From NCBI GenBank assembly GCA_905203995.1, contig CAJKXZ010000001.1:1-64000 (forward strand): 64,000 bases of DNA. Direction: 5' to 3'. The notes under the pieces were generated by a model. That model worked only from the letters and a program-made list of their open reading frames with translations, searched no databases and was not told the DNA's origin. Positions 26,355 through 35,215 of this stretch are shown one piece after another (the stretch's first letter is position 1; each line of letters opens with the position of its first letter). The DNA comes from an uncultured Methanomassiliicoccus sp. GTDB lineage: Archaea; Thermoplasmatota; Thermoplasmata; Methanomassiliicoccales; Methanomassiliicoccaceae. The translations under genes and the position numbers were made by a program.

Positions 26355-26843
26355 ATGACGGATGTAGGTGTTTCACCGTATGGCAGAACCTGCCGGAGAC
26401 CTCTTGGTGTAACAATCCTGGCCGCTCTGGAAATTATTTGGGGCATTCTATTGGTAATTGCTGCGCTCGGCATGTTTGCCGCAGCGGGTATGATTGCCTA
26501 TGATGGCGTACCACCAGAGTTGATGGATATGGTTTCACCCGATGTTCTTCAGGCCTTGCCGATGACGTGGGTAGTGATGGGCATTATGTTCATGGTCTTT
26601 GCCATCATTTATTTTGCTCTTGCCTGGGGTTTTCTCAAAGGCCGCAATTGGTCAAGAGCTATCGTCATGATTTTGCTCATTCTCTCGATTATCTCGTCGA
26701 TCCTGGGCGCGATCATGTATGGCTCCATGAATACCGATACACTAGTATCTTTAGGAATCTCCATCATCATTCCGATAATTATCCTCTGGTATCTTGCACT
26801 CAATCATGTTGCCAACTGGTTCCACTGTCGTGAGCGCCGTTAA
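26355..26843 (+). CDS. Small four-helix membrane protein
   Basis: 162 residues with four predicted membrane helices (RPLGVTILAALEIIWGILLV; MTWVVMGIMFMVFAIIYFAL; AIVMILLILSIISSILGAIM; SIIIPIIILWYLAL) and a basic C terminus (HCRERR). The opening RPLGVTIL...WG pattern is typical of an uncharacterised archaeal/bacterial membrane family. A TATA-like CATATAG about 30 bases before the ATG suggests a leaderless transcript. Function unknown. Confidence 0.7.
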   Translation: MTDVGVSPYGRTCRRPLGVTILAALEIIWGILLVIAALGMFAAAGMIAYDGVPPELMDMVSPDVLQALPMTWVVMGIMFMVFAIIYFALAWGFLKGRNWSRAIVMILLILSIISSILGAIMYGSMNTDTLVSLGISIIIPIIILWYLALNHVANWFHCRERR

Positions 26844-26876
26844 ACTGATATACTCTGTGTTGCAAGCAAATTCGCA

Positions 26877-27455
26877 ATGCAGATGGATGTGCCTGTACCA
26901 CAAATCAAGGGATTTGTCAATGGGGTCGATGTCGGAAAGTTGGAAGCTACACTCGCGGCCGTGAATAACGACCCCGAGTTAGCCGCTTTCCGCTTTCACA
27001 TTGTTAATGATTGGCTCAAAGGAACAAAAACTGAAACTTCGGCACAGCGGATCGATGGCGGCCCGCAGGTCATCATCCGCACCGAGCCGTTTAAACTGAC
27101 TTCTGATCAGCCTTGTGTTTTAATGGGTGCTGATTCTGCTCCCTGTGCAGTCGTTTCTTTAATGCATGCTTTAGCTTCCTGCTTAACTACCTCTATCGTC
27201 TATGCCGCCAGCCGGCAGCAGATCACCATCCGCAAAATGTCCATCGTGCTCGAAGGCGATGTGGATATTCAAGGTCTGTTAGGCCTTGCTGAAGACATCC
27301 GCCCGGGTTTACAAAAAGTCGATCTGGACATTAAGATCGATGCCGAAGCACCCAAAGAAAAAATAGAGGAAATCGTGCATTACGCACGCAAACACTCATT
27401 GGTTTTAGATACGTTGATTAACCAGATGGAACTGGATATCAAACTCTCAGAATGA
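26877..27455 (+). CDS. OsmC family protein
   Basis: 192 residues. The OsmC fold is indicated by GGPQVIIRTEPFKLTSDQP, a first conserved cysteine (CVLMGADSAPCAVVSLMHALASCLTTS) with a second cysteine on the following helix, and the C-terminal domain of OsmC swaps. Many OsmC proteins reduce organic hydroperoxides through this cysteine pair; others are sulfur-handling or of unknown role. The N-terminal 35 residues are an extension. A GATATACT box about 30 bases upstream indicates a leaderless mRNA. Confidence 0.82.
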   Translation: MQMDVPVPQIKGFVNGVDVGKLEATLAAVNNDPELAAFRFHIVNDWLKGTKTETSAQRIDGGPQVIIRTEPFKLTSDQPCVLMGADSAPCAVVSLMHALASCLTTSIVYAASRQQITIRKMSIVLEGDVDIQGLLGLAEDIRPGLQKVDLDIKIDAEAPKEKIEEIVHYARKHSLVLDTLINQMELDIKLSE

Positions 27456-27461
27456 GCCGAA

Positions 27462-27779
27462 TCACTGTTTCTTCAGCCAGCGGTCGATGGCCCCGCGTAC
27501 CGTGCCATCTTCATCCATCACTAACTTAATGCCGGCATCGGTGAGGATTTTCTTACCATGGGGGCCGACATAGCCGGTGAGAATTACTTCCGGCGCTAAT
27601 TTTACTACTTGTTCAGCGGCCATCATGCCTGAACCTTCTGCCGACTGGGTAGCTTCATTGACATAAGCATCCCATTCTTTCGTTTCTGAGTCGTAAATGA
27701 TAAAATAATCAGCATGACCAAATTCTTCGGCCACTAACGATTCCAACTCGGGATCTTCTGCACTTACACATAATTTCAT
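27462..27779 (-). CDS. Dinitrogenase iron-molybdenum cofactor-like (NifX/NifB C-terminal) protein
   Basis: 105 residues from ATG 27779, selected for CTGGAG seven bases upstream; a longer frame to 27812 lacks such a site. Single-domain RNase H-like fold with the family pattern MKLCVSAEDPELES...EFGHADYFIIYD, YVNEAT, GSGMMAAEQVVKLAPEVILTGYVGPHGKKIL. In methanogens these small proteins accompany metal-cluster handling without nitrogenase. No nif gene is nearby. It is convergent with osmC with a six-base gap. Confidence 0.82.
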   Translation of the reverse strand: MKLCVSAEDPELESLVAEEFGHADYFIIYDSETKEWDAYVNEATQSAEGSGMMAAEQVVKLAPEVILTGYVGPHGKKILTDAGIKLVMDEDGTVRGAIDRWLKKQ

Positions 27780-27879
27780 AGCAATCTCCAGAACAGGATG
27801 CGCAATGCACACACTTTAATTTTCCTCATGAATTTGTCAGCAGTACTTTTACCGACCTCAACGGGAACTTCAAATATCT

Positions 27880-28377
27880 GTGATGCTCATGGGGAAGAAG
27901 ATTCCTATGGATTCATCAAACCGCAAAACAGTATTTTGGGTACTGATAACATTAGCCATTTCTCTTTTCATCCTCTTCCTTCTTCTGGTCTTATTCGTTG
28001 ACCCTCAGGACGTCCAGGCTTCTACTATACCGAACCTGGCCGAGTGGGATGAACTGCGGATGATCTGGATTTTAGCCTTAATGCTCTTTCTGGGACCGAT
28101 CATCATGATTCTGGTGACTGCGGCAACCATCATGCTCTTAAAAGATGTGCAGATTCCCCAGATCGTCCAGTATTCCGAACCCTCTACTTTTAAAAGCCAG
28201 GTCATTGGTAAGAAACCAATGCCGGCTCCGGCTGTCCCCAGCCCGCTGATTAATGAACTTGATGATAACACCGCTTCGCTCGATGAACTCAATTTAAAAT
28301 TCATCCGCGGTGAGATTACTAAAGAGCAGTATGATGAACTAAAGCTAGCTCTTGAACAGCGATCCGATAATGAGTGA
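27880..28377 (+). CDS. Two-helix membrane protein with C-terminal SHOCT domain
   Basis: Up to 165 residues; several starts are possible (27880, ATG 27889, or ATG 27907 preceded by GGGGAAGAAG). Two membrane helices (VFWVLITLAISLFILFLLLVLFV and MIWILALMLFLGPIIMILVTAATIMLL) are followed by a linker and a SHOCT motif (LDELNLKFIRGEITKEQYDELKLAL), a short helical module found at the ends of many membrane proteins. Function unknown. Confidence 0.7.
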   Translation: MMLMGKKIPMDSSNRKTVFWVLITLAISLFILFLLLVLFVDPQDVQASTIPNLAEWDELRMIWILALMLFLGPIIMILVTAATIMLLKDVQIPQIVQYSEPSTFKSQVIGKKPMPAPAVPSPLINELDDNTASLDELNLKFIRGEITKEQYDELKLALEQRSDNE

Positions 28378-28474
28378 AGAGCAGTTATCAGAGTTGATTA
28401 TCAGATAAAAATGAGTTTATAAGGTCTCCTGGGGTGGATCTCTAGGGGCTTCCTGGAAGTCCCTGGAGATGGAG

Positions 28475-29845
28475 ATGAATAACAAGCGATTACTCAGTGA
28501 TAACGAGGTCCAGAAAGGACTCCGCAGCATCATTTTTGACGGGATGATGTCGCAGGCCCTGACTACTTTTACGGGCAGTGTTTTCCTCACTGCTTTCGCA
28601 CTGACACTGGGCGCTTCCGACTTCATCGTCGGAGTTTTGGCAACAATCCCGCTGCTGGCTAATGTCATCCAGATTCCCGCAGCACTTCTGGTAGAAAAGC
28701 TACGGGTAAGAAAATCAATAACCGTCTTGGCCAGCGCCCTCAGCCGGGCTTTGTGGTTAGTCATTGCTGCCATTCCCTTCATCGCGGCAGACTGGGCGAT
28801 TCCCTTAATTATTATCACGTTAATTGCTCTTTCCCTGCTGGCAGCCGTCGGCGGTTGCAGCTGGAACTCCTGGATTAATGATATTGTACCTAAACAGTCC
28901 TTAGGCAAGTTCTTCTCTCAGCGGATGCTGCGTTCCACCGCGACGGCCATACCCGCCGCCTTACTCGCCGCCTGGTTTATCTCCTGGTGGCAGCAGACCT
29001 TTCCCGGTCTGGAAGTTATGGGCTACTCCCTGCTCTTCATCGCCGGCCTCATCTTCGGCTTAATCGGCGTGGCAGTCATTGCAAGAATGCCGGAACCAGC
29101 GATGGTGGTGCAGACGATGCCGCCTTTGGCAGAGATTATTAAGAGTCCTTTTGCCGACCACAACTTCTGCAACTTGATTAAATTCCTGGCTTCCTGGAAT
29201 TTCTCCATCAACCTGGTGCTGCCTTTCCTTACTGTCTACCTCATCACTACCTTCGGCTATTCCGCTTCCTTAGTTACGGTCTTCGGCGTCGTCAGTCAGC
29301 TGGCAAGCATGCTCTTCTTCCGTATCTGGGGCGTCCTCTGCGACCGTTACTCCAACGTTTCCGTCTTGAAAATCGCGGGACCGGCGATGGTCGTCGTTTC
29401 GCTTCTGTGGGCAACAACGTCTATCTTTGCCGGCAGTACTTGGATCGTACTGCTCATCGTCGGCATCCATCTCCTCAGCGGCGCTGCTTCTGCGGGAGTA
29501 AATTTGGCGACGGGTAACATCGGTTTGAAATTAGCACCGCGGGAGAAAGCTACTTCCTATCTGGCAGCCAGCTCTCTCTTCTCGGCTGTTTCTGCCGGTT
29601 TAGCCCCGTTGATCGGCGGTATCGCCATCGGCTTCGTCGGCGGCTGGGAGTACTTCTTCATCCTGGCTTTCTTCCTCGGCTTGGTCTCCTTACACTACCT
29701 GCGCAAACTGAAGGAAGCGGGTAATGCGCCCAGCACTCTCGTAGCCAAAGAACTGGTCGTTGAATTAAAACAGACGACTTCACCGCAGAAAGTCAAATCC
29801 ACGGCGAAATCCTGGAGCAGTCACCTCTTGGCGGGGTTAAGGTGA
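28475..29845 (+). CDS. Major facilitator superfamily transporter
   Basis: 456 residues from ATG 28475 (GGAG six bases upstream; the ATG at 28469 is too close to it). About twelve membrane helices with a central loop near residues 205-230; the loop after helix 2 (VEKLRVRKS) and the matching CDRYSNVS loop in the second half are the usual MFS intracellular motifs. The substrate cannot be told. The leader contains CTTCC-T-GGAAG (28449-28459) near the start. Its 3' end overlaps the convergent YdjM-like gene by 25 bases. Confidence 0.82.
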   Translation: MNNKRLLSDNEVQKGLRSIIFDGMMSQALTTFTGSVFLTAFALTLGASDFIVGVLATIPLLANVIQIPAALLVEKLRVRKSITVLASALSRALWLVIAAIPFIAADWAIPLIIITLIALSLLAAVGGCSWNSWINDIVPKQSLGKFFSQRMLRSTATAIPAALLAAWFISWWQQTFPGLEVMGYSLLFIAGLIFGLIGVAVIARMPEPAMVVQTMPPLAEIIKSPFADHNFCNLIKFLASWNFSINLVLPFLTVYLITTFGYSASLVTVFGVVSQLASMLFFRIWGVLCDRYSNVSVLKIAGPAMVVVSLLWATTSIFAGSTWIVLLIVGIHLLSGAASAGVNLATGNIGLKLAPREKATSYLAASSLFSAVSAGLAPLIGGIAIGFVGGWEYFFILAFFLGLVSLHYLRKLKEAGNAPSTLVAKELVVELKQTTSPQKVKSTAKSWSSHLLAGLR

Positions 29846-30528
29846 GCAGTTTCCGGCTCACCGCTGCTCATCACTTTATTTTTCAAGGTGTATGTCAGCA
29901 CCAGACTGCCGAGGACAGCGACCACGCCTACCAGCAGATGTTCCTCATTGCTGGTGAAAAGCGCACTCAGAAGATAGGCGAGACCCATAATTAACAGCAG
30001 AATCGATGGCAAGGGCAACAAGCGTTCAAACCAAAGACTCACTTTGTTTAATTTTTTAAATTTGTCTTGGTAGACAATCAGGAGAACGTAAATAACCGTC
30101 AGGGCAAAAGCCCATTCAGAAATAGATGTCAACTCTTTAATCGTAAACGTCGTGAAATAACCTTCAAAGTCGGCGGCGGCAAAGGGTCCCAGCAGTGGCC
30201 AAAAAAGAGTAACTGGTGCCTGCCAGATTTGATCCAGCAGCAGGTGGGAACCCACGCCGGCGGCGGCCGCTAACAAAAGATAATTTGATTTTTTGCGCCA
30301 GTAATAGAGTCCAAGCACGACGATAATCAGCAGCAGGAGCAGAGTATGGGCATAAATGCGGCCGGCATTCAGTGAATCCGCCAGCAAAAAATGTCCCAGC
30401 GGTTTATCGATGAGATCTGGTAAGATCGCACCCACCGCACTGGCAATCAGCAAAATTCTCTGCCCGCTGAGCTTGTAAAGCAAGAGACCGATCATGACGC
30501 CGGCAAAGAGATGACAGAATCCCAGCAC
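29821..30528 (-). CDS. YdjM/DUF457-type membrane metal-dependent hydrolase
   Basis: 235 residues, seven to eight hydrophobic segments. The N-terminal metal-binding pattern of the LexA-binding, inner-membrane YdjM family is visible: CHLFAGVMIG (His6), LPDLIDKP, AHTLLLLL and GSHLLLDQIW. These are predicted membrane hydrolases; substrates are unknown, and lipid or glycan turnover is one suggestion. Start ATG 30528 has no clear ribosome-binding sequence. Confidence 0.75.
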   Translation of the reverse strand: MLGFCHLFAGVMIGLLLYKLSGQRILLIASAVGAILPDLIDKPLGHFLLADSLNAGRIYAHTLLLLLIIVVLGLYYWRKKSNYLLLAAAAGVGSHLLLDQIWQAPVTLFWPLLGPFAAADFEGYFTTFTIKELTSISEWAFALTVIYVLLIVYQDKFKKLNKVSLWFERLLPLPSILLLIMGLAYLLSALFTSNEEHLLVGVVAVLGSLVLTYTLKNKVMSSGEPETAHLNPAKR

Positions 30529-30620
30529 ACGCTGGACTTGGCAGGGGCAGCTTATTGAATCTTTCGCTTAAGTTATCCCGCAGCGAATCTAACTCATTCT
30601 CGGTTGCTACTGATTTTTTG

Positions 30621-30665
30621 TTAACTAGTGATTCTTTATTAACTATCGTAAAGTTAGTGGTTTGA
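30621..30665. repeat. TTAACTA repeats upstream of sufC
   Basis: TTAACTA at 30621-30627 and 30639-30645 (18 bases apart), with an imperfect direct repeat around them (ACTGATTTTTTG / AGTGATTCTTTA) and AGTTAGT on the other orientation at about 30651. The spacing is suggestive of an operator, about 100 bases before sufC. Confidence 0.35.
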
Positions 30666-30766
30666 GTGCAGCAGAGGCTGTCAAAATCCGTATCCCTGTC
30701 AACTAAATTACAGGGTAATGGGGGAAGCTTCAATAACTATGGTTTATTTCTTTAAAGAGGGAAAGT

Positions 30767-31513
30767 ATGTTAGAAATTAAAGATCTTACAGTGGAAGTAG
30801 GGGGCAGGAGAGTCCTCAATAAAGTTAATCTCAGCGTCTCGCCGGGATCTACCAGCGTTCTGTTCGGCCCCAACGGATCTGGAAAGTCAACGTTACTTTC
30901 AACGGTAATGGGCTTAGGGAACTACAACGTTCTTGAAGGCCAGATCCTTTTCAATGGTGTTGACATTACCCACATGCCGATTAACGAGCGGGCCCGCTTG
31001 GGTATTGGTCTGATGTCCCAGCGGCCGCCGAATCTCAGCGGTGTCACTCTTCATGATATCATTAAAGTAAGCAGTCACGGCAAAGTTGAACCTAAAGAGC
31101 TGGCTGCTAAGTTGAATATGGAAGCCTTCTTAGACAGAGATGTCAACGTTGGTTTCTCAGGCGGGGAGATCAAGCGCTCAGAGCTCCTGCAGCTTTCCGC
31201 TCAGGATCCCTGTCTCTTTATGCTCGATGAACCGGAATCCGGTGTCGATTTAGAAAGTATTGAACGCGTGGGTACGATGGTCCACGATCTCATTTCCGGC
31301 GGTAAATGTGCTGGTAAAAGAGAAGAGTCCGGCAAGAGTGCTTTAGTCATCACCCACACCGGGCAGATTTTAGATTACATCGAAGCCGACCGCGGTTATG
31401 TGCTCTGCAATGGTACCATCACCTGCACCGGCAATCCCCGCGAATTGTTGAAAGATATCCGCACTAAAGGTTACGAGGAGTGTATAAAATGCCGTCTGAT
31501 CGAAATGAACTAA
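30767..31513 (+). CDS. sufC: Fe-S cluster assembly ATPase SufC
   Basis: 248 residues, ABC ATPase fold: Walker A GPNGSGKST (34-42), signature FSGGEIKRSELLQ (about 143), Walker B CLFMLDEPESGVD (about 152-164) and a switch His (VITHTG). SufC drives the SufB scaffold in building [Fe-S] clusters on target proteins. Archaea often have only SufB and SufC, as here. AGAGGGAAAG precedes the start. It overlaps sufB by 25 bases. Confidence 0.95.
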   Translation: MLEIKDLTVEVGGRRVLNKVNLSVSPGSTSVLFGPNGSGKSTLLSTVMGLGNYNVLEGQILFNGVDITHMPINERARLGIGLMSQRPPNLSGVTLHDIIKVSSHGKVEPKELAAKLNMEAFLDRDVNVGFSGGEIKRSELLQLSAQDPCLFMLDEPESGVDLESIERVGTMVHDLISGGKCAGKREESGKSALVITHTGQILDYIEADRGYVLCNGTITCTGNPRELLKDIRTKGYEECIKCRLIEMN

Positions 31514-32715
31514 AAGAAAGAGCTAAAAATGCTTTACAGAAAAAAGGAGCCTTCGGCGAGGATTTCGATCTCAACCACTACTCCGAGGTGGCCGGCGAGA
31601 TTCCCGTTTTCACTTCTCCCACCGAACTGCCGAAAAACATTCAGGAAGCGATGTTGAAAACTGGTGTCAGTCCTTCCGTGGAAGGCAATGACGGCAGTAT
31701 GCTGGTGATTGACAACACCATCGTTTTGAACAATTCCAAAAACGAGGGTTTTGAACTGCTGGACATCCGCGAAGCGTTGAAGAAATATGACTGGCTGCAG
31801 GAGTATTCCTGGAACGCTGTCAGTGTGGATGCCGACAAGTATACCGCTGCTACCTACCTCAACGATTCGCCGGGTTACTTCATCAGAGTCTTTGCCGGAC
31901 AGCACGTAAAACTGCCGGTCCAGACCTGCATTATGATTGACCACGACACTACCGCTCAGACGGTGCACAACATCATCATCGTTGAAGAAGGCGCTTCGAT
32001 TGAAATCATCTCCGGCTGTACTTCGGGCAGCGATGTTGATTCCGCGCTGCACATGGGTATTTCGGAAATGTACATCAAGAAAAACGCTACCCTGAAGTTC
32101 ACCATGATTCACAACTGGGCCGAAAACATCGGTGTCCGCCCGCGGACCAATGTTGTTGTTGAAGAGAATGGAACCTTCATCAACAATTACATCATCCTCA
32201 AGAAAGTCCGCAGTGTGCAGTCTTATCCGACTGCTAACTTAGTCGGTAAAGGCGCAGTTGCGCAGTTTAACACTGTGGCTATCGCCCAGCCGGGAGCTGA
32301 ATTAGACTTGGGCTCACGCGTAATCTTAGGCGCGCCGGAATGCAAGGCGGAAATCATCTCCCGTTCCATTACGGTGGGCGGCAAAGTCATCAACCGGGGA
32401 ACCTTGGTCGGTGATGCACCGGACATCAAAGCCCATCTGGAATGCCGGGGTCTGATTCTCGGTGACGGCGGCGTTAACGTGGCTATTCCTGAACTGGATG
32501 CCAGAGTTGCTGATGTGGAAATGACCCACGAAGCTTCCTTAGGCAAAGTCGCTCAGGATCAGGTAGAATATATCATGTCCCGTGGTCTGACTGAAGATGA
32601 AGCGGTCGGCATGATCGTCCGTGGTTTCTTAGAAGTAGGTATCCGCGGTATTCCTGACGATATTAAAGCCGAAATTGATGACGCTATCCGCCAAAGCGAT
32701 TTAGCGACCGGTTAA
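31489..32715 (+). CDS. sufB: Fe-S cluster scaffold SufB
   Basis: 408 residues from ATG 31489, which follows GAGGAG by nine bases; a GTG at 31480 directly abuts that site and is less likely. The SufBD right-handed beta-helix repeats make up most of the length (for example AIAQPGAELDLGSRVILGAPECKAEIISRSITVGG) and the C-terminal helical part contains EASLGKVAQDQVEYIMSRGLTEDEAVGMIVRGFLE, a stretch typical of SufB/SufD. It provides clusters for the many Fe-S proteins of a methanogen. Confidence 0.93.
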   Translation: MPSDRNELKERAKNALQKKGAFGEDFDLNHYSEVAGEIPVFTSPTELPKNIQEAMLKTGVSPSVEGNDGSMLVIDNTIVLNNSKNEGFELLDIREALKKYDWLQEYSWNAVSVDADKYTAATYLNDSPGYFIRVFAGQHVKLPVQTCIMIDHDTTAQTVHNIIIVEEGASIEIISGCTSGSDVDSALHMGISEMYIKKNATLKFTMIHNWAENIGVRPRTNVVVEENGTFINNYIILKKVRSVQSYPTANLVGKGAVAQFNTVAIAQPGAELDLGSRVILGAPECKAEIISRSITVGGKVINRGTLVGDAPDIKAHLECRGLILGDGGVNVAIPELDARVADVEMTHEASLGKVAQDQVEYIMSRGLTEDEAVGMIVRGFLEVGIRGIPDDIKAEIDDAIRQSDLATG

Positions 32716-32723
32716 ACAACTTC

Positions 32724-32751
32724 GATCCAGCACCCCTGGATCTTATTTTTT
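32724..32751 (+). terminator. Hairpin terminator after sufB
   Basis: GATCCAG (32724-32730), loop CACCC, CTGGATC (32736-32742), followed by a T-rich tract TTATTTTTT. Confidence 0.65.
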
Positions 32752-32828
32752 AATATTTGTGAGAAGTTAACAACGCACGACCAATGGCCTTAAATTGAAA
32801 CAGCCATATTTCGTCGGCGAGTGAACTT

Positions 32829-33590
32829 ATGATCTTCTATTTTTCCGGTACCGGCAACAGTCGCTATGTGGCACAGGTGCTGGCCGAAGCGCTGGATGAG
32901 CAGCTGCTGGCAATCGCCGAATGCCTCAACACTGGTAATCTGGAATTTTCTTTAGAAGCAGCAGAAAAAGTGGGGATTGTAACGCCGGTCTACTTTTATG
33001 GTCTGCCCTCTATCGTTGAAGAATTTCTTGACAAAGTTCAGTTCAACTGCTCGCCTTCAATGTACCTGGTAGTTACTTTCGGTTCCTTTACTGCCAATAC
33101 GGGACCGCATGCGCAAAAGATGTTAAGTGCACAAGGCCGGCAGCTGGATTATCTCTTTTCGGTACAGATGCCGGAAAATTATGTGCCGCTTTTTAAAGTA
33201 CCAGCTTCTGAAACGCAGACTCAGTTGTTTGCTGAAGCGGAGAAAACTATCGCACAGATTGTCCAGAGCTTAAAGGAGAATGAGGTCGGTGATCACGACG
33301 CCAGTAAAGGAAAATTCCCCCGGCTTGTTTCGGCGGTTTGCCGGCAGCTTTACCGCGGAGGCATGACTACTAAGAAATTCTGGACGACGGAGGCTTGTAC
33401 CGCCTGCGGCTTATGTGCCCGTTTGTGTCCTGTGAAAGCCATATCATTAGCAGACGGAAAGCCATCCTGGACTAAAGAAAAATGCCCCCGCTGTCTGGCT
33501 TGTTTACACCGCTGTCCTGTGGAAGCCATCCAACTGGGTCACTTGACTAAGAATAAAGAACGTTACGTGCATCCGCAGCTAAGTGAGTGA
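32829..33590 (+). CDS. EFR1 family flavodoxin-ferredoxin fusion
   Basis: 253 residues. The N-terminal flavodoxin-like domain (1-160) opens with IFYFSGTGNSRYV, the FMN phosphate loop. The C-terminal domain holds two [4Fe-4S] motifs, CTACGLCARLCP and CPRCLACLHRCP. EFR1 proteins are electron carriers of unknown partner, frequent in anaerobes. The downstream SDR gene starts with a four-base frame overlap region, so the two may act together. Confidence 0.85.
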   Translation: MIFYFSGTGNSRYVAQVLAEALDEQLLAIAECLNTGNLEFSLEAAEKVGIVTPVYFYGLPSIVEEFLDKVQFNCSPSMYLVVTFGSFTANTGPHAQKMLSAQGRQLDYLFSVQMPENYVPLFKVPASETQTQLFAEAEKTIAQIVQSLKENEVGDHDASKGKFPRLVSAVCRQLYRGGMTTKKFWTTEACTACGLCARLCPVKAISLADGKPSWTKEKCPRCLACLHRCPVEAIQLGHLTKNKERYVHPQLSE

Positions 33591-33598
33591 GAGGAATC

Positions 33599-34387
33599 AT
33601 GAAGCCGATTGAAAATAAACGCATCGTACTTACGGGAGCCAACAGCGGTATCGGTCTGGAAGTGCTAAAACTCCTGCTGGAACGTGAAGGAAATATCATC
33701 TTTGCGGTCGATTTGAACATCGATGTCCTCAGCACCTTGGATGCTTCACGCGTAATTCCTTATCAGTGTGACGTTTCACAGGCACAAAATATCGATAAGC
33801 TCTTTCAGGAAGCGCTGGCGGCTCTCGGTAACATAGATGTCTTCTATGCCAACGCCGGCTTCGCTTATTATGAAGAGTTGAATTATGTTGACTGGCGCCG
33901 AACTGAGAAAATCTTTGAAACCAACGTTCTCTCACCCATTTATTCTTATCAGAAATTTGCTGAATATTTAGACGGCCGGGAAGGTATTTTTGCCATCACT
34001 GGCTCCGCAATGGGTTTCATGGGCATGCCGGGCTTTACCCTTTATTCTTCATCTAAGTTTGCCATCACCGGCTTTCAGGAAGCAGTCCGTCTGGAAAAAC
34101 CAGATAATATTCAGCTGACTACTTTATTTCCGGTTTCTACCGACACTGGCTTCTTCAAACCCGCCAGTGATATTGAGTTCCGGAAACCTTTCCCAGTGCA
34201 GTCTCCCGACATTGTTGCCAAAAGAATGCTCCGCGGTCTCGAAAAGGGTAAGAAAAAAGTCATGCCCTGCCGCTTGTTCCGGGTCGCGCTGGTTTTATTC
34301 CGCATCTTACCTTTTGTCAGAACCTGGTACTGGAATTACGAAAAGAAAAAATTTGATGAATATCGGTCCAAAAAAGGCACTAATTAG
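33599..34387 (+). CDS. Short-chain dehydrogenase/reductase
   Basis: 262 residues from ATG 33599, preceded by GAGAGGA. Cofactor-binding TGANSGIG (12-19), NAG motif (NANAGFAYYEE region) and the catalytic set S136, Y149, K153 (YSSSK) are complete, so an active NAD(P)H-dependent oxidoreductase is expected. A basic C-terminal extension with a hydrophobic stretch (RLFRVALVLFRILPFVRTWYW) suggests membrane association. It lies directly after the EFR1 ferredoxin gene. The gene ends in TAG, but read-through would add only six residues, so no pyrrolysine is implied. Confidence 0.85.
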   Translation: MKPIENKRIVLTGANSGIGLEVLKLLLEREGNIIFAVDLNIDVLSTLDASRVIPYQCDVSQAQNIDKLFQEALAALGNIDVFYANAGFAYYEELNYVDWRRTEKIFETNVLSPIYSYQKFAEYLDGREGIFAITGSAMGFMGMPGFTLYSSSKFAITGFQEAVRLEKPDNIQLTTLFPVSTDTGFFKPASDIEFRKPFPVQSPDIVAKRMLRGLEKGKKKVMPCRLFRVALVLFRILPFVRTWYWNYEKKKFDEYRSKKGTN

Positions 34388-34455
34388 ACACCTTTAATGG
34401 TCTGCTAAGACGATCTTCATTTTCTTTAGCGCTTAACTTTGCCCTGTAGCTTTTG

Positions 34456-34506
34456 TTGAACAAGTTCAAATACTAGGAAACACATCTTCTTGAACAAGTT
34501 CAAATA
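34456..34506. promoter_or_regulatory. Duplicated palindromic operator before the TetR regulator
   Basis: TTGAACAAGTTCAAATA occurs exactly twice, at 34456-34472 and 34490-34506. The core TTGAAC-AA-GTTCAA is an inverted repeat with six-base arms, as expected for a dimeric TetR protein. The second copy ends 21 bases before the regulator start, so binding would cover its promoter. Confidence 0.75.
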
Positions 34507-34527
34507 ATTACGAACGGAGGATGACTA

Positions 34528-35199
34528 ATGAATAAACGTGAGAAAGCAAAAGAAAAGGATGGCGAAACTTCCTTTGAGAAAATCATCGATATTGCTTTCG
34601 ATTTATTCTTAGAACATGGTTATGAAGATACGACCATCCGCATGATTACCGAGAAGGCAGGCATTCACATCGGCAGTCTCTATTATTTATTTCCCAATAA
34701 AGAAAGTATTCTTCAGGCGATGATGCTTACTATCTTCGATACGATTCATAAAAATGCTCGAGTAATTTATGATGATAAAAATAGTTTAACAACTTTATTT
34801 TACCCGACCGCTTCCCTTTTGTATATGGCCAGTCAGTCTAAACACATTGCCCGTTTACTGTATAAGGCGTACTCAACCTGGTCAGTCTTTGAAGAGTTGT
34901 TAAAATTCTCTAAAAACTGGGCTTTGAACTTTGACTCTTCTCTGTTAGGCATTGACGACCGCGAGTATCACGCACGTCTGCTTTTTATCTTTGGCGGACT
35001 GGGCAACACACTCGGTGAAATTTATCACAGCAAGCGGACGATTAGTTACCGCGAACGTTTGGATGAATTTATTGCTGTTGCCTGCCGGGTATTTGAAAGG
35101 CCTGTGCCAGAAGACATTAAGATCACAAAAAAATCACTTTACGCTCTGCTGGAAAATGAAAAAATTACGCTCTTAGGGAAAGAAATTGCAACTACCTAA
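34528..35199 (+). CDS. TetR/AcrR family transcription regulator
   Basis: 223 residues. N-terminal helix-turn-helix domain (about 15-65; IIDIAFDLFLEHGYEDTTIRMITEKAGIHIGSLYYLFPNKESIL) and a helical ligand-binding domain. ACGGAGGA precedes the start. The duplicated palindrome just upstream is a strong candidate operator, implying autorepression; the ligand is unknown. It is followed after 16 bases by the DUF1638 gene, probably in one operon, and may also control the EFR1/SDR pair upstream. Confidence 0.9.
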   Translation: MNKREKAKEKDGETSFEKIIDIAFDLFLEHGYEDTTIRMITEKAGIHIGSLYYLFPNKESILQAMMLTIFDTIHKNARVIYDDKNSLTTLFYPTASLLYMASQSKHIARLLYKAYSTWSVFEELLKFSKNWALNFDSSLLGIDDREYHARLLFIFGGLGNTLGEIYHSKRTISYRERLDEFIAVACRVFERPVPEDIKITKKSLYALLENEKITLLGKEIATT

Positions 35200-35215
35200 A
35201 CTGCGAGGTGAAACC

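Noticed and set aside
30404..30733. 109-residue minus-strand frame overlapping the YdjM-like gene
   Set aside because: It overlaps a better gene in another frame, has no family resemblance and no ribosome-binding sequence.
34385..34405. Possible pyrrolysine (TAG) read-through at the end of the dehydrogenase gene
   Set aside because: Read-through adds only six residues before TAA, and the family normally ends here.
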